The notes below the pieces were generated by a model, which worked only from the letters and a program-made list of their open reading frames with translations, had not been told where the DNA came from and did no database searches. This document shows, piece after piece, positions 21,785 through 34,562 of a stretch of DNA of 64,000 nt. How positions within the stretch are numbered: the first letter of the stretch is position 1; each line of letters begins with the position of its first letter. The position numbers and the translations under genes are program-made. The stretch is from Peromyscus leucopus (Eukaryota > Chordata > Mammalia > Rodentia > Cricetidae), in the NCBI RefSeq assembly GCF_004664715.2, contig NC_051071.1:90553436-90617435 (forward strand), written 5' to 3'.

Positions 21785-24755
21785 ATGCCTTGTATCTTGT
21801 ATAGAAGTGTGCGGCAGACGTCTCCTCCAGCTCGTGCATCTGAAAGGCTCCTCCTGTCAATAATTTGTTATGTATCTGTGCAGAATTCTTTCTTGAACAG
21901 CAGGTGCCCACTTTGAAATTATAGTTTTTCTTTGATCAAACAACTTACTCTTGCTCCTCTTCATTGCAATATATATAGGCATATATAAGTCAATACAAAT
22001 ATTTATATTTAATGATAACTAACCTGCCAGGCTTGAATCTTTTATTTATTTCTCAACTCCATGAAATTGCTGATCTAGTTTCAACAGTCACATGATCAGT
22101 TTCCTGCCATTCAGTGTAAAGTGGTTTCTTAGTTCCAAGCATTAACACTGTGGCTGACGTATAACTCAGATTTTCTTGTATAAATGGTCCCCCTGACTCC
22201 TCTCAAGCCACTGATGGCCCTTGGTTTTCTCTTGGTGGCTCATTGTTCTTTCCCGACTTCTGGCCCACTTATCGAAGCATGTGCTGTGTAGAAGCACTTG
22301 GATATTCCATCTGTCCTTCACACCCACTTCTCCCCACCCGAGTCCCACTCAGCTAATATCAAATGTACCGTCGTTCCCTGTATCACCTGTGTCAGAAATC
22401 TTTCTCTCTTCGTAGCTCATCCAGTGCTGCAAGGTTTATGACACAAAGGTTTCTTAGGAAAGATATTCATATCACCACCACATGCTCTAACTTCAGACCC
22501 TGAGACTGGGCCACAAAATCCAAGTCCAATCAAAACATGTCGCCACAGCTGAGACGTTCCCAGCTCTCTCTGGCCAGGCTTAATCAGGGGGGTGGTAGAA
22601 TTTAGAGTTCTTGGAGGCTTTCTCCAGGGAATCCTTCTTTCAAAATGTCCTTTTCACCTAAGAACTTGATGAAACACACTCCCTGAAGGGTGTCGGTGTG
22701 CAGCATGTAGACTATTAAGTGCCGTGTAAATGGTTACATCTGCCTGGACAGACGCTTAAGCAGGGTGAGGCCTGAGGTTCCCTGTGGAAGCTGGGTAAGA
22801 AAGGATGCCTGGAGAGAAAGGGCTGCCTCTGTTGAAAGACGACACAAGAGAGTATCTGTAGATAGGTCAAGATGCTGACTTGGAAAAGACCTTTTAATCT
22901 CTTCCAATGGCAAAACTAATGCGTGATCAAGAGCGCCAAGCTTCACTCTGCATAGTAAGACTGATATGGAAACATGTTAAGCTAGATTTACCTAGATACC
23001 TGACTTTATCAGAAACAAAACCTAAACCTTCAAATAGCTGTCTCATTCCTGGCTTTAGTAATCCTGTGTCCTGGTGTGTTAAAATCTCTGAGAGAAGCCG
23101 GGACGGAGGAGTGAGCCTACTTGCTACTTGAGATCATTATTTCTGCATCACTTAAGAGTTGGGCAGTGCTGTTAGAAGGAGAGCAGCAGGTTTAGATTAT
23201 CCCATGACTACTCTTTCAACCATAGCCAACCATCAAAGGCAACAATCCATATAATCTTGCCTTTCTACCCATCAGCAGAGACCGGTAGCTGCCGTGACAA
23301 GGTTACATCTTCATTTATTCTCACGTTTTAACTTCCCACCTGGACAGAGTTATTGGAAAAGAGGGCTATTTCTAACGGCTGTCAAGGACTTGGGACCTAT
23401 GCTGGTGAGACACCATCAGGAGAATGGCTCTTTTGAAAAACCACCAAGGATCAGAACCATCAGGTGAAGAAGAACCCCACTCTTCACAGACTGCCACATC
23501 TGGAGTTGAGTAGATTTTGGTCATAAAGACCACAGGCTGTGGAGAGACGATCCTGGGCTGGCACGGTATGGGTGAACGACCATGCTAGAGGAACCCAAAC
23601 CACCCATCACCAGTTGAGAATCCCAAGGTCAGCAAAAACTCTACCAGCCTCCTGCCGCATCTGATACAACTTTAGAAGTTTAGGACTTAACAGTACCCGT
23701 GGGAGGAGGTACTAGGTCCATTCTGGAAGTCACCTGAAGCATAGGCTCAGGAAGGAATGACAATGTTCCTTTTGGGGGAAACTGAGTCAGCATTTGGCGT
23801 CTGAGTCATTGTGTGTTTATAAGGTAGGAAGCCAGACTCTGGTGTTTAGTGCTGGGCTGTGCTTGGCCTCAGAGCAGGTGTTTGTCCTCACATTCTTTCC
23901 ATTGTTAGGTACAGAGTTGGTTCTTGGTACACTTGGGGAAGATCAACGGTAAAAACTGAGGCAGCTCTGACTCATGGGACGTGAAATGGTGATAAAGCTT
24001 TGCCATTGGTACCAGATAGGGCGGGACACATGGGCCACTCTGGGGCAGATAAATCCTTTACCTCTAAGATGAGAACTACGTGTTTGTCTCAAAACTGACA
24101 TCCTTGTTTATAATTTAAAAAGCTATTAAGAGATAGAACAAACTTGTTTTAGGTGGATGATATGCCAAATTCTACCAAGGTTCTATTTGTGGGGTCAAAC
24201 AGAGACTGGTGTTATTGAGTAGTTACAGCCATAAGCACTGAAGCTGGCCTGTCCTTTCCTGCTAATTAATGGCTTTAAGTGGGCTAGAAAGATTGAATTG
24301 TCCAGGGCCTAGACCATTGCATTTTCAGTATTTAAGTTTATTTTCTTAGCTTCTTTCGTGTAAATATAACCTCCACTGTTTTTCCATCTGGATGGCTTTC
24401 TTTCATTACCTCTAAGTAAATCATGTCTTGCACGTTAGCAGTAAAGTGACGCCATGGAGTAGCAGACTCTCCAGCCTACCATAGATAGGTAAGCTGATGG
24501 AATCAATCACGTACATCCCCCTTCAGCTTTTCCTTTGTTCTTTCAGATCAAAACCACTGTTTCTTAAGCCTTGGTCTTTCCGGAGGTAAATGTGATATGG
24601 ATTTTGAAGGAAAAATGTTTTTGTAGCTTATTCCTCACTTGTTCATGTCCTTGAACTTTTCTTGCAAGAACAGAATCTGAATACCGGCGAACCACTAGGT
24701 GTTTTTCTGGCTTGGGAGAGTGCAGAGAACAAAATCTTTTATTTCGTTGCATTAC
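21785..24755. other. Unannotated single-copy DNA, about 3 kb
   Basis: I recognise no gene, RNA gene or repeat. The region is of even composition, and its open frames are all under 75 codons. It could be plain intron or intergenic sequence. Confidence 0.4.
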
Positions 24756-24772
24756 AAAAATTCTCCTTATTT

Positions 24773-24986
24773 GGGGGCCAGAAAGATGGTTCAGCAGTTA
24801 AAAGCACCTGCTGCTCTTACAGAGAACCTGGTTTGATTCCCAGCACCTCTATGGTAGGTCACAAGTCTATAACTCCAATTCCAGGAGATCCAAGGACCTA
24901 TTCTGGACACATGGGCAATATGCACACATGATGTACTTATACACATGCACGCAAAACACTCATATGTATAAGATAGAAATTAATTT
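24773..24986 (+). repeat. B2 SINE with 11-bp target duplication
   Basis: The head GGGGCCAGAAAGATGGTTCA is followed by GAACCTGGTTTGATTCCCAG and the 3' half ending in an AT-rich tail. Perfect 11-bp direct repeats AAAAATTCTCC flank it at 24756-24766 and 24987-24997, so the insertion boundaries are well defined. Confidence 0.9.
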
Positions 24987-25119
24987 AAAAATTCTCCATA
25001 TTTTAAGGTGTAATTAATTACTACACCAGTATCTGTTACCCTCTATTAAAATACAACTCTGGTTTTTCTTTCTCCCTTCCTTCCCATCCCTCCCACCCTC
25101 CATTCCTCTTTTCCTTCCT

Positions 25120-25232
25120 TCAACAGCGTCTCACTCTGTAATCCAAGCTGGCATAGAACTCATGGCAATACTCCTGCCTCAGCCTCCAGAGTACTGTGAT
25201 TGTAGGCATGAAACCCCATGCCCAATTTAAAA
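25120..25232 (-). repeat. Old B1/proto-B1 SINE
   Basis: CGTCTCACTCTGTAATCCAA, GCTGGCATAGAACTCATGGC, CTGCCTCAGCCTCCAGAGTA and TGTGATTGTAGGCATGAAAC are in reversed B1 order. A T/C-rich tail lies on the left. Confidence 0.7.
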
Positions 25233-25559
25233 GAATAACTTTAAAGAAGGCTATTTAATTTAAAGGAATTTAATATTTGCTTTGTATTCCAATAGACCCT
25301 TGCCAACACTCAGCATTTCATTTGTGATATAACACCATAAGGCCTTAATGGTCCTGTAAAGAGCCTGGCCACACAATACGCGATGTCTCAGCACTGGGAG
25401 CAGAGGCAATGGCGAGCGGGGTTTGGTAGAAGGAAGGACGAACTTTGACTCTTCGAAGTTCCCTGTAAGTAATAATTATAAGGAGTGTTTTAGGGGGCTA
25501 CTCCCGTGATTAGTGCTCTTTACGTTTATACATATATTTATTTATTTATTTTTTCTGTT

Positions 25560-25765
25560 TTTTTTTTTTTTTTTTTTTTTTTTTTCCCGAGACAGGGTTG
25601 CTCTGTGTGGTTTTGGTGCCTGTCTTGAGATAAGAGTTCACACTGTAGCCCAGGTTGTCCTGAAACTCACTGTGTAGCTCAGGCTGGCCTTTTGTGGTGT
25701 CCTCTAGCCTCAGCCTGCTGTATCGAGGTTAAAGGTGTGCTCTACTACCCTTGACAAAGCTTATA
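25560..25765 (-). repeat. B1-type SINE with long T run
   Basis: A 25-bp T run at about 25560-25585 is followed by CCCGAGACAGGGTTGCTCTG, CACTGTAGCCCAGGTTGTCC, GTGTAGCTCAGGCTGGCC and GTTAAAGGTGTGCTCTAC. The 'GTAGCCCAGG' block appears twice, as in B1 copies with an internal duplication. Confidence 0.8.
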
Positions 25766-26970
25766 AATATTTTTTATGAGGAAAACAAGGCATGAAAATC
25801 TTTCCTAAAAAATATCCAGCTGTTGACTTCCACAGTGAGGATGCAGTGAGGCCACTGCCAGGTCTCTGCAGAGAGGAATGGAAAAACCCACTGATGCCTT
25901 TTTTTGGAGCGGCGTTAGGTCGGCTCTGGACTGCAGGCAAGGTGAAACGCCATGGAGTTCCTGTACCACTCCCGAGCTCTCTGCTCGGTCCATGTGGGAA
26001 CCCTACCCTTTGGGGCAGTCAGTGCTGGGCTCCCGAGTTCGGTGGGTGTGAGGCACAGCCTCTCGGTTATCCCTAGGGCTCTTCCCCGGGTTAGCGTCCG
26101 GTCCAGGGAGGTCTGCCTTCCCAGGCTGCAGTATTGGGCCTCTTCTGTGCCCGCAGCCTTGGGGAGGGAGGAGTGTTTTCTGTTGCCAGTGTGTTGCTAC
26201 TTAAAGACTTCCCAGGATTTAAGAGCAATCTCCAAGGTGTGTTAAACACACAGCATTCAGTGCAGCCGTGGAGGGAGGCGGTGGATTGAACTTTCCTTGG
26301 AGACACTCACTTTTATTAAGGGAGCATGCTTTACCCGGGAAAAGAAAGACAAGAGGCAGAAAAGAAACCACTGTGGTTAAACGGGAGCCGTTTGTGCCGG
26401 CTGCTTGCTAAGAGGAGCCAGAGGGTCTCAGAAGTAACGCCGGGCACTCGGAGAGGACGGCAAACAATCAGTTCAGTGGGTGATGCTGCAGAATGCGGTC
26501 CTTCGGGGCCACTTCTCTCTAGCACTCTTGGATTGAGTTCTATACGTGATATGTCATTTTAGGAAACGTGTCAATGTGCAGATCAAAGTGTCCTGCCACA
26601 CCATTAGACGCCATCACGAGCAATAGTGGCTGATGACCGGGCCGAAGCGGCAGAGCTTGGGGACGACACATGGCCTTCATCGCTGGCCACAGGAGGTAAA
26701 GGAGCCTGCGTTTGTCCAGATTATCCTGAAGTGGGATGAGAAAATGAATAGAGAAGAACGGTGAGGGCTCTTGAAGCGCAAACAGCGTCTGCAGAAGTGA
26801 TGTGGACCCTACCAACAAACTCCGGAGAAGCAGGGCCATCGAGCACAGGCCTTGAAATGCAATGAAAATGGAATCAGTTTCTGACTGAGAAGTTACAGCA
26901 CCGAGTTCTGAATTCTAAGACATGAAAAGATAGGTGATTTTAATTAAAAGATTACACTTAATTAATTCGC
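25766..26970. other. Unannotated single-copy DNA
   Basis: No gene is supported. The sub-region 25900-26110 and 26380-26470 is somewhat GC- and CpG-richer. Overlapping frames of 60-99 codons on both strands show no family features. Confidence 0.4.
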
Positions 26971-26984
26971 TTATTATTATTATT

Positions 26985-27147
26985 ATTCTGTGTGTACACA
27001 TGCACATGTGTGTGTATGTACATACCAGGGCATGTGTGTGGAGGTCAGAGAGAGACTTGATGGAGTCAGTTCTTTCCTTCCTCCGTGTGGGTCCTCAGGC
27101 TTGGTGGTAAGATCCCTTATCTACGGGGCCATCTTACCAGCTCAGAG
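26985..27147 (-). repeat. B3-type SINE
   Basis: TGTGTGGAGGTCAGAGAGAG, CAGTTCTTTCCTTCCTCCGT, GTCCTCAGGCTTGGTGGTAA and GGGGCCATCTTACCAGCTC are in reversed B3 order. A short ATT array (26972-26986) adjoins its tail. Confidence 0.75.
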
Positions 27148-27291
27148 ATAACTTCTTAGAAAAGAAAAAATAAATGCATGGGTATAAGGTCCGTGACAGT
27201 GACTAGTCCTGTGCACGTTACTCATGCGCTCTCGGGACCCACACAGAGGAGCTCGCTGAGGAGAGGCTCACACTGCAGCCCAAGCCTGCTG

Positions 27292-27294
<3 letters not shown>

Positions 27295-27347
<53 letters not shown>

Positions 27348-27356
27348 TGTGTGTTG
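27295..27356. repeat. (GT)n microsatellite
   Basis: Pure GT to about 27342, then GGGTGTGTGTGTTGTG. Confidence 0.97.
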
Positions 27357-29291
27357 TGCATGTGAGTATGTGTAGAACTTTGTCCCTCTCTACTTTAAAA
27401 TGTTCTTTTAAAACCTGAGCGAACTCAAGTCATCCTGTTCGTCTAAACGCTGTGGGTCCTGTATTGAGAGTAGAGAAAACTCTTCAGGACCCTCTGCAGG
27501 ACCAGGTCTAGCTCACACCTGTCCTCCACGTCTCTGCCACAGCAGTCCCCATGATGGATGGCCAGACCTCCCAAGATCCCTTTTCATTTTCTTGCCTTTA
27601 CTTCTCTTCATTGTCTGGTTTTCCTTTCCCACCTTTTACTCACATATTACCCCAGCAATGCCCCATCTGTCTCTCTTCTACAACCATGTCTCTATTTTAT
27701 ACTTGATCCTGGAACTATTTTTGCCTCCTTCCTCCTAAGTTCACTGAGCCTTTGGAGTCCCTGGCACAGCACCTGGCACCAAGATGACCAATAACCCATT
27801 AGCTGGTGGTTTTCATCTTCCACACTGGAAGACATTTGAAAGATGCGGGACCAAGAGTTCCAAATGCTGAGAAGAAGAGGTTAAAAATACGAGGTGGAAG
27901 CGGATTGAGTAGCTTTCTATTTCATTTCCCCCTCAAGAGTGAAGGAGAAACAGATGGAAAGTCTGTATTTAAAGGATGTTTCCATAAATTATTCTGTGTA
28001 AAAGACACCTAAGAGCCCACTCAGTCATGAGAGATCAGGCCATTCAGCCTTTGGGTTCCCTGGTTTTCTAGTTACCTTGTCCCAGCCGGGCACAAAATAA
28101 TGCTAATTGGCTGAGGCTTATTGACGGCACCTCGTTCCAGAAGAGGAAAAGGGTCTGGGAACATCAGGGCAGCTAAAGCTTCCCCCAGAGAGGGAAAGTA
28201 TTATGTGTTTGTCAGAAGAGAAGCGTTATCAAGTCCTTAGGCTCCTGATGAGAAAATGCAGGCCACGACGGATCTTCTCGGACGCCCAGCATCTTAGCTC
28301 TGCCCACCAACCATCAGCATTCGAGCAACATCTTAAAAAAGAGTTACCCAGGACCTCCCGAGTGTCAGGGGCCGGGGAAGTCAACTGTCTCCATCCCCCG
28401 GATCCAGCCCGTGTGGACGACATGTGAAATTATTCCAGGGGAGATCCAGGTCAGTGCTTTGAGAGAGGCAGGGACAAAATGGCTCCTCTCACGCAGCGGC
28501 CTGGAGAGGCTCTGCGCAAACCCGTGAGATGTCTTGGAGGATGAATAGTTTTCACCTCTCCTCTGCAGATGTCATTCTCCTGGAAGGCACCGGTGACGGT
28601 CTCATAGGGTGAAATCTGTGGCCAAGTGAATTTCTTGGGCATAAATTTTGTAATCCCTTCCTTTCATCCAGGAGCTACCTGGACAGAATATGTCAGCAGA
28701 TCTAACAGGAGTGTAACCCTGCGATTCTGAAGGTAGCCGAGTTGCTTCACGCTCTCTTTTTTTTTGGGGGGGTGGGAGGGAGGTCCTCTTCTCTTAGTCA
28801 TGCTTAGGACACTCTTCGAAGTCCCTGCTTCCACTAGTCAGTGCTTCTGTAGGCAGAAATGGGCTGCCAAACAGAGGCGCCAATACCCATACCGAGTACC
28901 CTCTGTGTGCCCAGTCACGAGGCTGCCACCTCTCTCTCTACTGTGACGAGATGACTGATCAGCCCTCCCTTCCTTAAACTGTTTTGATTTGGTTCACAGT
29001 GTGAGGGTGTAGCCCGTCACAGGTCAGTCATGGCTGCAGCAGGCTGAGGCAGCTGGTGACGCTGCATCTGTAGTCAGGAAGCAGACATGCAGGCTGGTGC
29101 TCAGCTTTTTCTCCTTTTTATTCAGTCTGGGAACCTCCTCAGCCCAGGGAACTGTGCTCCCTACATTCCAGGTAAGACTTTCCTCCTTGGTGAAATCTTT
29201 CTGGGAAACCACCGCATCGACAGACTCACAGGTGTGTTCCCACAGTGATTCTAAATCTAGTCAGGTTGACAGTGAAACTCAACCATCAGGG

Positions 29292-29293
<2 letters not shown>
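27357..29293. other. Unannotated; weak ancient-repeat signal at 27560-27800
   Basis: CCCTGGCACAGCACCTGGCA near 27760 resembles the end of old MIR/L2-type repeats. Otherwise no gene or repeat is seen. A T8G7 mononucleotide junction lies near 28758-28772. Confidence 0.35.

Positions 29294-29379
<86 letters not shown>
29294..29379. repeat. (GA)43 microsatellite
   Basis: The longest pure dinucleotide run in the window, about 86 bp. It is preceded by GGGG and followed by CACACACTGC. Confidence 0.98.
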
Positions 29380-29382
<3 letters not shown>

Positions 29383-30679
29383 ACACTGCAAAGGTGGCTG
29401 GGTTGTCTGCCTGAGTTCTATGAGTTCTATTGTGGTCCTATTCAAGAATATTCTACTAGTTACTTTTCTTCTATAGATACTCTATGCAAGATCCCCGGGG
29501 AACTTGTGAGTGGTCCTGAGGACTTTTGTTTTACTGATCAGTTGTGGTCCCAGCAAACTGTAACCCTTTGAATAGGGAGAACTAAACTAGGAAAGTAGAA
29601 TATTTCACCGAATCTAAGCAGATCTAGTAACAAGACGTGAGGGAGAAAGGGGGCTGGACTTGAACAGCTGTTTCCTCCGTGTGTCTCATCTTCGCTTTTT
29701 CTCCCAATCATCCCAAATCAGCAGCAAATCAGTACCACGTCGAATCAATTATGGAAAGGTCAAAGGGTCGCTTGTCTTTTTTTTTCTCCTTCATGTTCAT
29801 TTAATATATGTTTGTTTATGACTGGGTAACGTCACTTCACACAGAGACATCAATAATCATCTGTCACATCCAAATAGATTGTGACTCATGGCCAAGTGAC
29901 CTAATCAATTTGTTGGTGAACTATTCATTCCTGATGTTTTGAGTGAACAGGCTCTTTAGGGCCAGAAGCTGAGCGCGCGTTTAGTGGCCGCAGTGATGAA
30001 CTCTACACCCAGCCCATTCTGCAAATCTGGTTTAATCTATCAAGAGAGTGGGAGCCAGAGAGGCAGACCAGCCAGGCTGCACAGGACAAGGACACTGGCT
30101 GTGAGTTTGCAGGCTGGGTGGTGTGTAAAACTCTAGGGGGAGCCGTTCACACGTATTACGACGTGAGTGGTACCCACCGGGGTTAGGAAAAATTAAAACC
30201 CTCTCTTTCTCACTCTGAGAGTTCTTGGGCCATCTTTTGAGTCACATCCTTCCTGGGTTTTATTTTCCCCCATCTTTCTTCATCTACCCTTGAGGCCAGT
30301 TGGGGGTTTACATGTCCGCACGTGGCTGTTGGCATTATATGGAACTGCTTTTGTCTGATAGGTGAGGCCATGTGGCGGGACCAAACTCCGCATCTCAGAA
30401 GCATAAGAACAAAGATCTTTTTTTTTTTTCCCCTCCAGGTCATCTTCAGATCCAGGGTGAGAGTGACATCCATCATTCCATGGAGGTGAGCCACAGAATT
30501 TCTTTCAAAGCACCAGCTTGTATTTCTTGGCTAAAGTGGCTGTTCTCACTTGAAAAGAGGGTCCAAGAATGTAACTCTCTGCCCACAAAGGTGAGACCCA
30601 GGTAATTAATCCTAGAACAGCAACCAGCATAAACATAATGAAGAGTCAAGGGACGCGGATAGAGTTTTCCTTTGTTTGG

Positions 30680-30765
30680 GGATGGGATGTCGTTGTGTAG
30701 CCCAGGCTGACTTGGATCCCCCTGCCCTGGTTACTCAAAGCCACTGCACCCACTGTGGGAGCCTG
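30680..30765 (-). repeat. Degraded B1 fragment
   Basis: TTGTGTAGCCCAGGCTGACT, CCCTGCCCTGGTTACTCAAA and GCCACTGCACCCACTG resemble a reversed B1 right part. Only partial. Confidence 0.5.
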
Positions 30766-33070
30766 GAAAATGAGAGTGTGGTTCAAGTCTGACTTTTGCT
30801 TCTTGTCAGCTGTTTAATAACTTGGGGGTACATTGCCCCCTCTGCACCCCAGTTTTCACAATAATATTTTCTTGGTGGAAAATAAGGTAGGAGGCCCAAA
30901 AAATTTCTTCTGTCCCATGTCCCTCCCCTGTCCTGTTGTCTACCTAAGGTCCCACTTAGTGCCAATCCTTTGCATCAGTCTGTAAATTAAAGGGAGAAAC
31001 TGTCCTCTGTCTCCAGCCAACAAACAAGAAAGCCCCATGGCACTTGCCAAAGCTCATGGAAATATCCATTATCAGGCAAACTGTCTGTGCTTAGGAAACT
31101 ATTCACTGGGCTTTGAGCTCACCAGGTGAAAGGCAGCAGCAGAAACTTCACCCTTAGCATAAGGAGGGATTCCTTGAGAGCCACACGGCTTCCCCAGTGA
31201 AACGCGGAGCTGCTGAGCCTCTGTAAATGCCCAGAGGATCCGCTGCTTGGCTGCAGAGGTTCGAGATGACCCGGCAGATGTGAGTAACTTCAGGATGCCT
31301 TTCATGCTTGGCAGGCGTCCCCATTTTTATTTATGATATCAAAGCTCAGTACTGTGTTCTCTCCTGCCGAAGACATGAAAGAGATTCAGAAGTCATCCAA
31401 ATCATCTTGTAATTAATGTTACCGCGCACGCCCAGGACATTAAAATGTTAACAGTGTTAGAATCGTGTGCTTTGGAATACCGAGTGAGGGCTTTATTAGT
31501 GAGAAGTGCTCAGCAGATGTCATCCACCCTAATTGAGGACATCAGGGTGCCTGCTGCTTGTTCTTATCAGTGGTGCAGAGTGGGTTTTTTTTTTTTTAAT
31601 TTATTCATTTTCTTTACTGCTAGAATCTGCTCTCATTATTAGACTATCTTGTCACTCATTTGCATTTCAAGTGCTGAGACTGGGGGCGGGGGTAGCAGCC
31701 ATGTGCCTTGCCTTAGAAGAACACTTCAAGGGTTACTCTATCAAACAGGAGCGCAGCAGCACAGTGAATCTGACATCCGGGTTATCTTATTCCCAGATGC
31801 TCCGTGGTGTCATTAGCAGGATTAATCTTAGCTTTAATTTCATAATGATTCTTATTCTAATATATGTGAATGAACACAAAGTCTCTTGACTCATTATCAC
31901 CAATTTACCCAAGATATGTAATCAGGCTCTTACATCCACCAACATTTACTTTTGCTAATACATCTAAAATTGTAGATTAAGCAAACACAGTTAGTTCCAG
32001 CTGAGTGAATGCCTACTGAGGTAGCACTATACTATTTATGTTTTAATTAAGTCCATTAATGGTGTTGTTTTTAAATATGTACTGGCCAAAAATGTGTTCA
32101 CGGGGAATAGGGAAGTCATCGTTCGAGCAGACGTCCAGCTGTAAAATTAGTCACAGCAGCATTGTGTGAGGAGCCATTACCCACTTCGTTTTGGCAAATT
32201 ATTGGAATTCCCTCTGCTAATTATGTTTTTAACCTTTATAAACAAGACAGGAGGTACAGAGACTCCATTCCAAACAGCTCTGCTTCCCTCTGGAAACAGA
32301 ACGGGGAGCCCTGAACGGCGAGTGTAATTGTAATAAGCCTTGTTGTTCTCATTCCTCTTCAAGGTTAGCATGTCACATCAAATATTGTCACTTGTGGTTT
32401 TGTGATCCGTCCTAGGCAACAGCCCATTTCCCCTCTCACTTGACACTAAGTTTAGCAATACGCTGCTGGGGGAGGCAGGGAAACAGACAGCGGATTCCGA
32501 ATCGCCCCCACTTCCTTCGACCCTGGATTCTTCATTCACCAGATGTCACCCAGCAGTATGTAGTGCTTTATTATTGATGGGTAAAATGTTCAAACATTTA
32601 AAGAAATGAAAGTCAGCTTTGCATTTTTAATTAATTAATTAAAAGTGCTGTAAATGCCAGCTTGTTAATTGCTTTGCACCTGCAAGCCGACACAGGTTTC
32701 GTGCACTCTTTCTTTGAATATTAAATTTTTTTTCCTCGCATGTCTTTATAATGCTTGGGAAGTCTCTCCAGCAAACATATTAGTAAAGAGTAAATATTGA
32801 ATCTTAGACAAAACTCATGGCTTCATCTTTCACTGTACCCAGAATAGGATTTAAAGGAGGATTTAGATTTCTAAGGCTTCTAATTAAGTAGTGATAATCA
32901 GACTTCCTGCTGAGGGTCACTTCCTGGGAGTAATTTGAGTTATTAAAATGCATGTTTTTGTTTGTTCTGCTTTGCGAGCTAAAACTGATCCCTTTTAATA
33001 TAGCAGCAAATATGCAAATTGGTGTTTCATTATATTGTGTAATTTATGGCAATCTTCTCTAATTTACTGA

Positions 33071-33090
33071 AAGGTCAGGAGCCTGACCTT
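33071..33090. promoter_or_regulatory. Perfect 9-bp-arm palindrome of AGGTCA half-sites
   Basis: Positions 33071-33079 (AAGGTCAGG) and 33082-33090 (CCTGACCTT) are exact reverse complements around AG. The arms contain AGGTCA (33072-33077) and TGACCT (33084-33089), nuclear-receptor half-site sequences facing each other with a 6-bp spacer. It lies inside the repeat-poor block. That a receptor binds here is inference. Confidence 0.3.
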
Positions 33091-33913
33091 GTCATTCATT
33101 TTTTTTTCCTGGTAAAGCTAAACTAATTATGTGGATTTTTTTTGGTTTTATGAAACTCTGAAAGTGTGTGGCACAGCTAAGAATGTGACAAGTTAACTTT
33201 CACTTAGCTTCACATTCACCGAGACGGCCTCAGCGCTGCATGGATCCCAGCCGCAGAGTGGGATTGAGCGATGGGTTGGCTTGAAGTACTGCCTAGAAAA
33301 TCAGATTATATATATATATGAAATGATTCCATTTTATATCAGGAAAATGTGGCAACAAGAAAAGCCTGGCTTTCCAGAGATAAACAGCTGGTGCATGCTA
33401 TAAGTTGCCATCAGCCAGGAAATGCTAAAAAGAATCATCCCAGATTGAGGATCAGATTTTCTGCTCAAAAGACTCACTAAGTCCTTCCCTGAGCTTTGTT
33501 CTTTATGGATGCTCAATGTGCCTTCTTTACCTTCGTCATCGCGTTACGTATGCTCTTGGCAGGTTTGCAGCCAGTGCAGGTAGGTACCACTTGCTGGCAA
33601 GCGAGTGGTTCTCGTGCTTCTGCATCAAGAGGCACCTAGATTTATTGCTAAGTACTACATTCCGGTCTCTCTCCTTCTACACTGGCTCTGCAATTGACTT
33701 CTAGGAGTCTGCATTTTTATTCATCTGATTGATTTTCTATACTTGGGAAGAACCCACATCTATTCAACACTTTTCTACCCCCAACGCTAATTTGTTTAAT
33801 TATTCGTAAAGTATAGCTGGCAGGGGCTGCAGAGATAGGTCTACTGGTAAAGAACTTGCCCATAAACATGGGGACCTGAAGTCAACACTCAGCACCCACA
33901 TAAGAAGCTGGGT

Positions 33914-34324
33914 ATGGCAGCGTCTGTCCCTGTAATCCCAGCACTGGGCATGGCAGTGTCCTGTAATCCCAGCACTAGACATGGCAGTGTCCTGTAATCC
34001 CAGCACTAGACATGGCAGTATTCTGTAATCCCAGCAATGGACATGGCAGTATCCTGTAATCCCAGCAATGGACATAGCAGTGTCCTGTAATCCCAGCACT
34101 GGGCATGGCAGTGTCCTGTAATCCCAGCACTGGGTTTGGCAGTGTCTGTTTCTGTAATCCCAGCACTGGACATGGCAGTGTCCTGTAATCCCAGCACTGG
34201 ACATGGCAGTGTCCTGTAATCCCAGCACTGGACATGGCAGTGTCCTGTAATTCCAGCACTGGACATGGCAGTGTTCTGTAATCCCAGCACTGGACATGGC
34301 AGTGTCCTGTAATCCCAGCACTGG
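33914..34324 (+). repeat. 31-bp minisatellite (about 13 units)
   Basis: Tandem units contain CATGGCAGTGTCCTGTAATC followed by CCAGCACTGGA. The majority unit is 31 bp. Units 1 and 8 are 37-bp forms with an extra CTGTTTCTG-like segment. The unit is a slice of the host SINE's B1-like region, so the array arose by local duplication within the SINE. Since 31 is not a multiple of 3, all three frames read through with a 31-residue period. Confidence 0.95.
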
Positions 34325-34515
34325 GGAGGCTGAGACAGATACCTGAAGCTTGCTGTCCAGCAAGCCTAGCCAAATCAGCTCCAGGTTTAGTGAGAGATCT
34401 TGTCTCAAATAATAGATAGAGAAGCCAGGAGGAAGACACTTGGTGCTGGTCCCTTTCCTCCACAAGCACACATGTATGCAATCCTGTACACACACCTGCA
34501 CACATACCAACATAG

Positions 34516-34516
<1 letters not shown>

Positions 34517-34561
<45 letters not shown>
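34517..34561. repeat. (CA)n microsatellite
   Basis: A pure CA run of about 45 bp at the 3' end of the B4 SINE. Confidence 0.97.

Positions 34562-34562
<1 letters not shown>

Larger units (their letters stand above)
29380..33827. other. Repeat-poor AT-rich block; candidate regulatory DNA
   Basis: About 4.4 kb with only one small B1 relic that I can recognise (30680-30765). It is rich in TAAT/ATTA cores, for example TTAATTAATTAATTAA at 32627-32642, and in runs such as GGATTAATCTTAGC near 31819. No coding exon is supported: the 118-codon frame at 31533-31889 begins in a T-run and has no domain. Exclusion of mobile elements next to a densely invaded segment suggests constraint, but this is inference without a cross-species alignment. 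Confidence 0.4.

Noticed and set aside
33914..34324. CRISPR-like regular repeats
   Set aside because: The repeats are directly adjacent with no unique spacers, and the DNA is from a rodent SINE.
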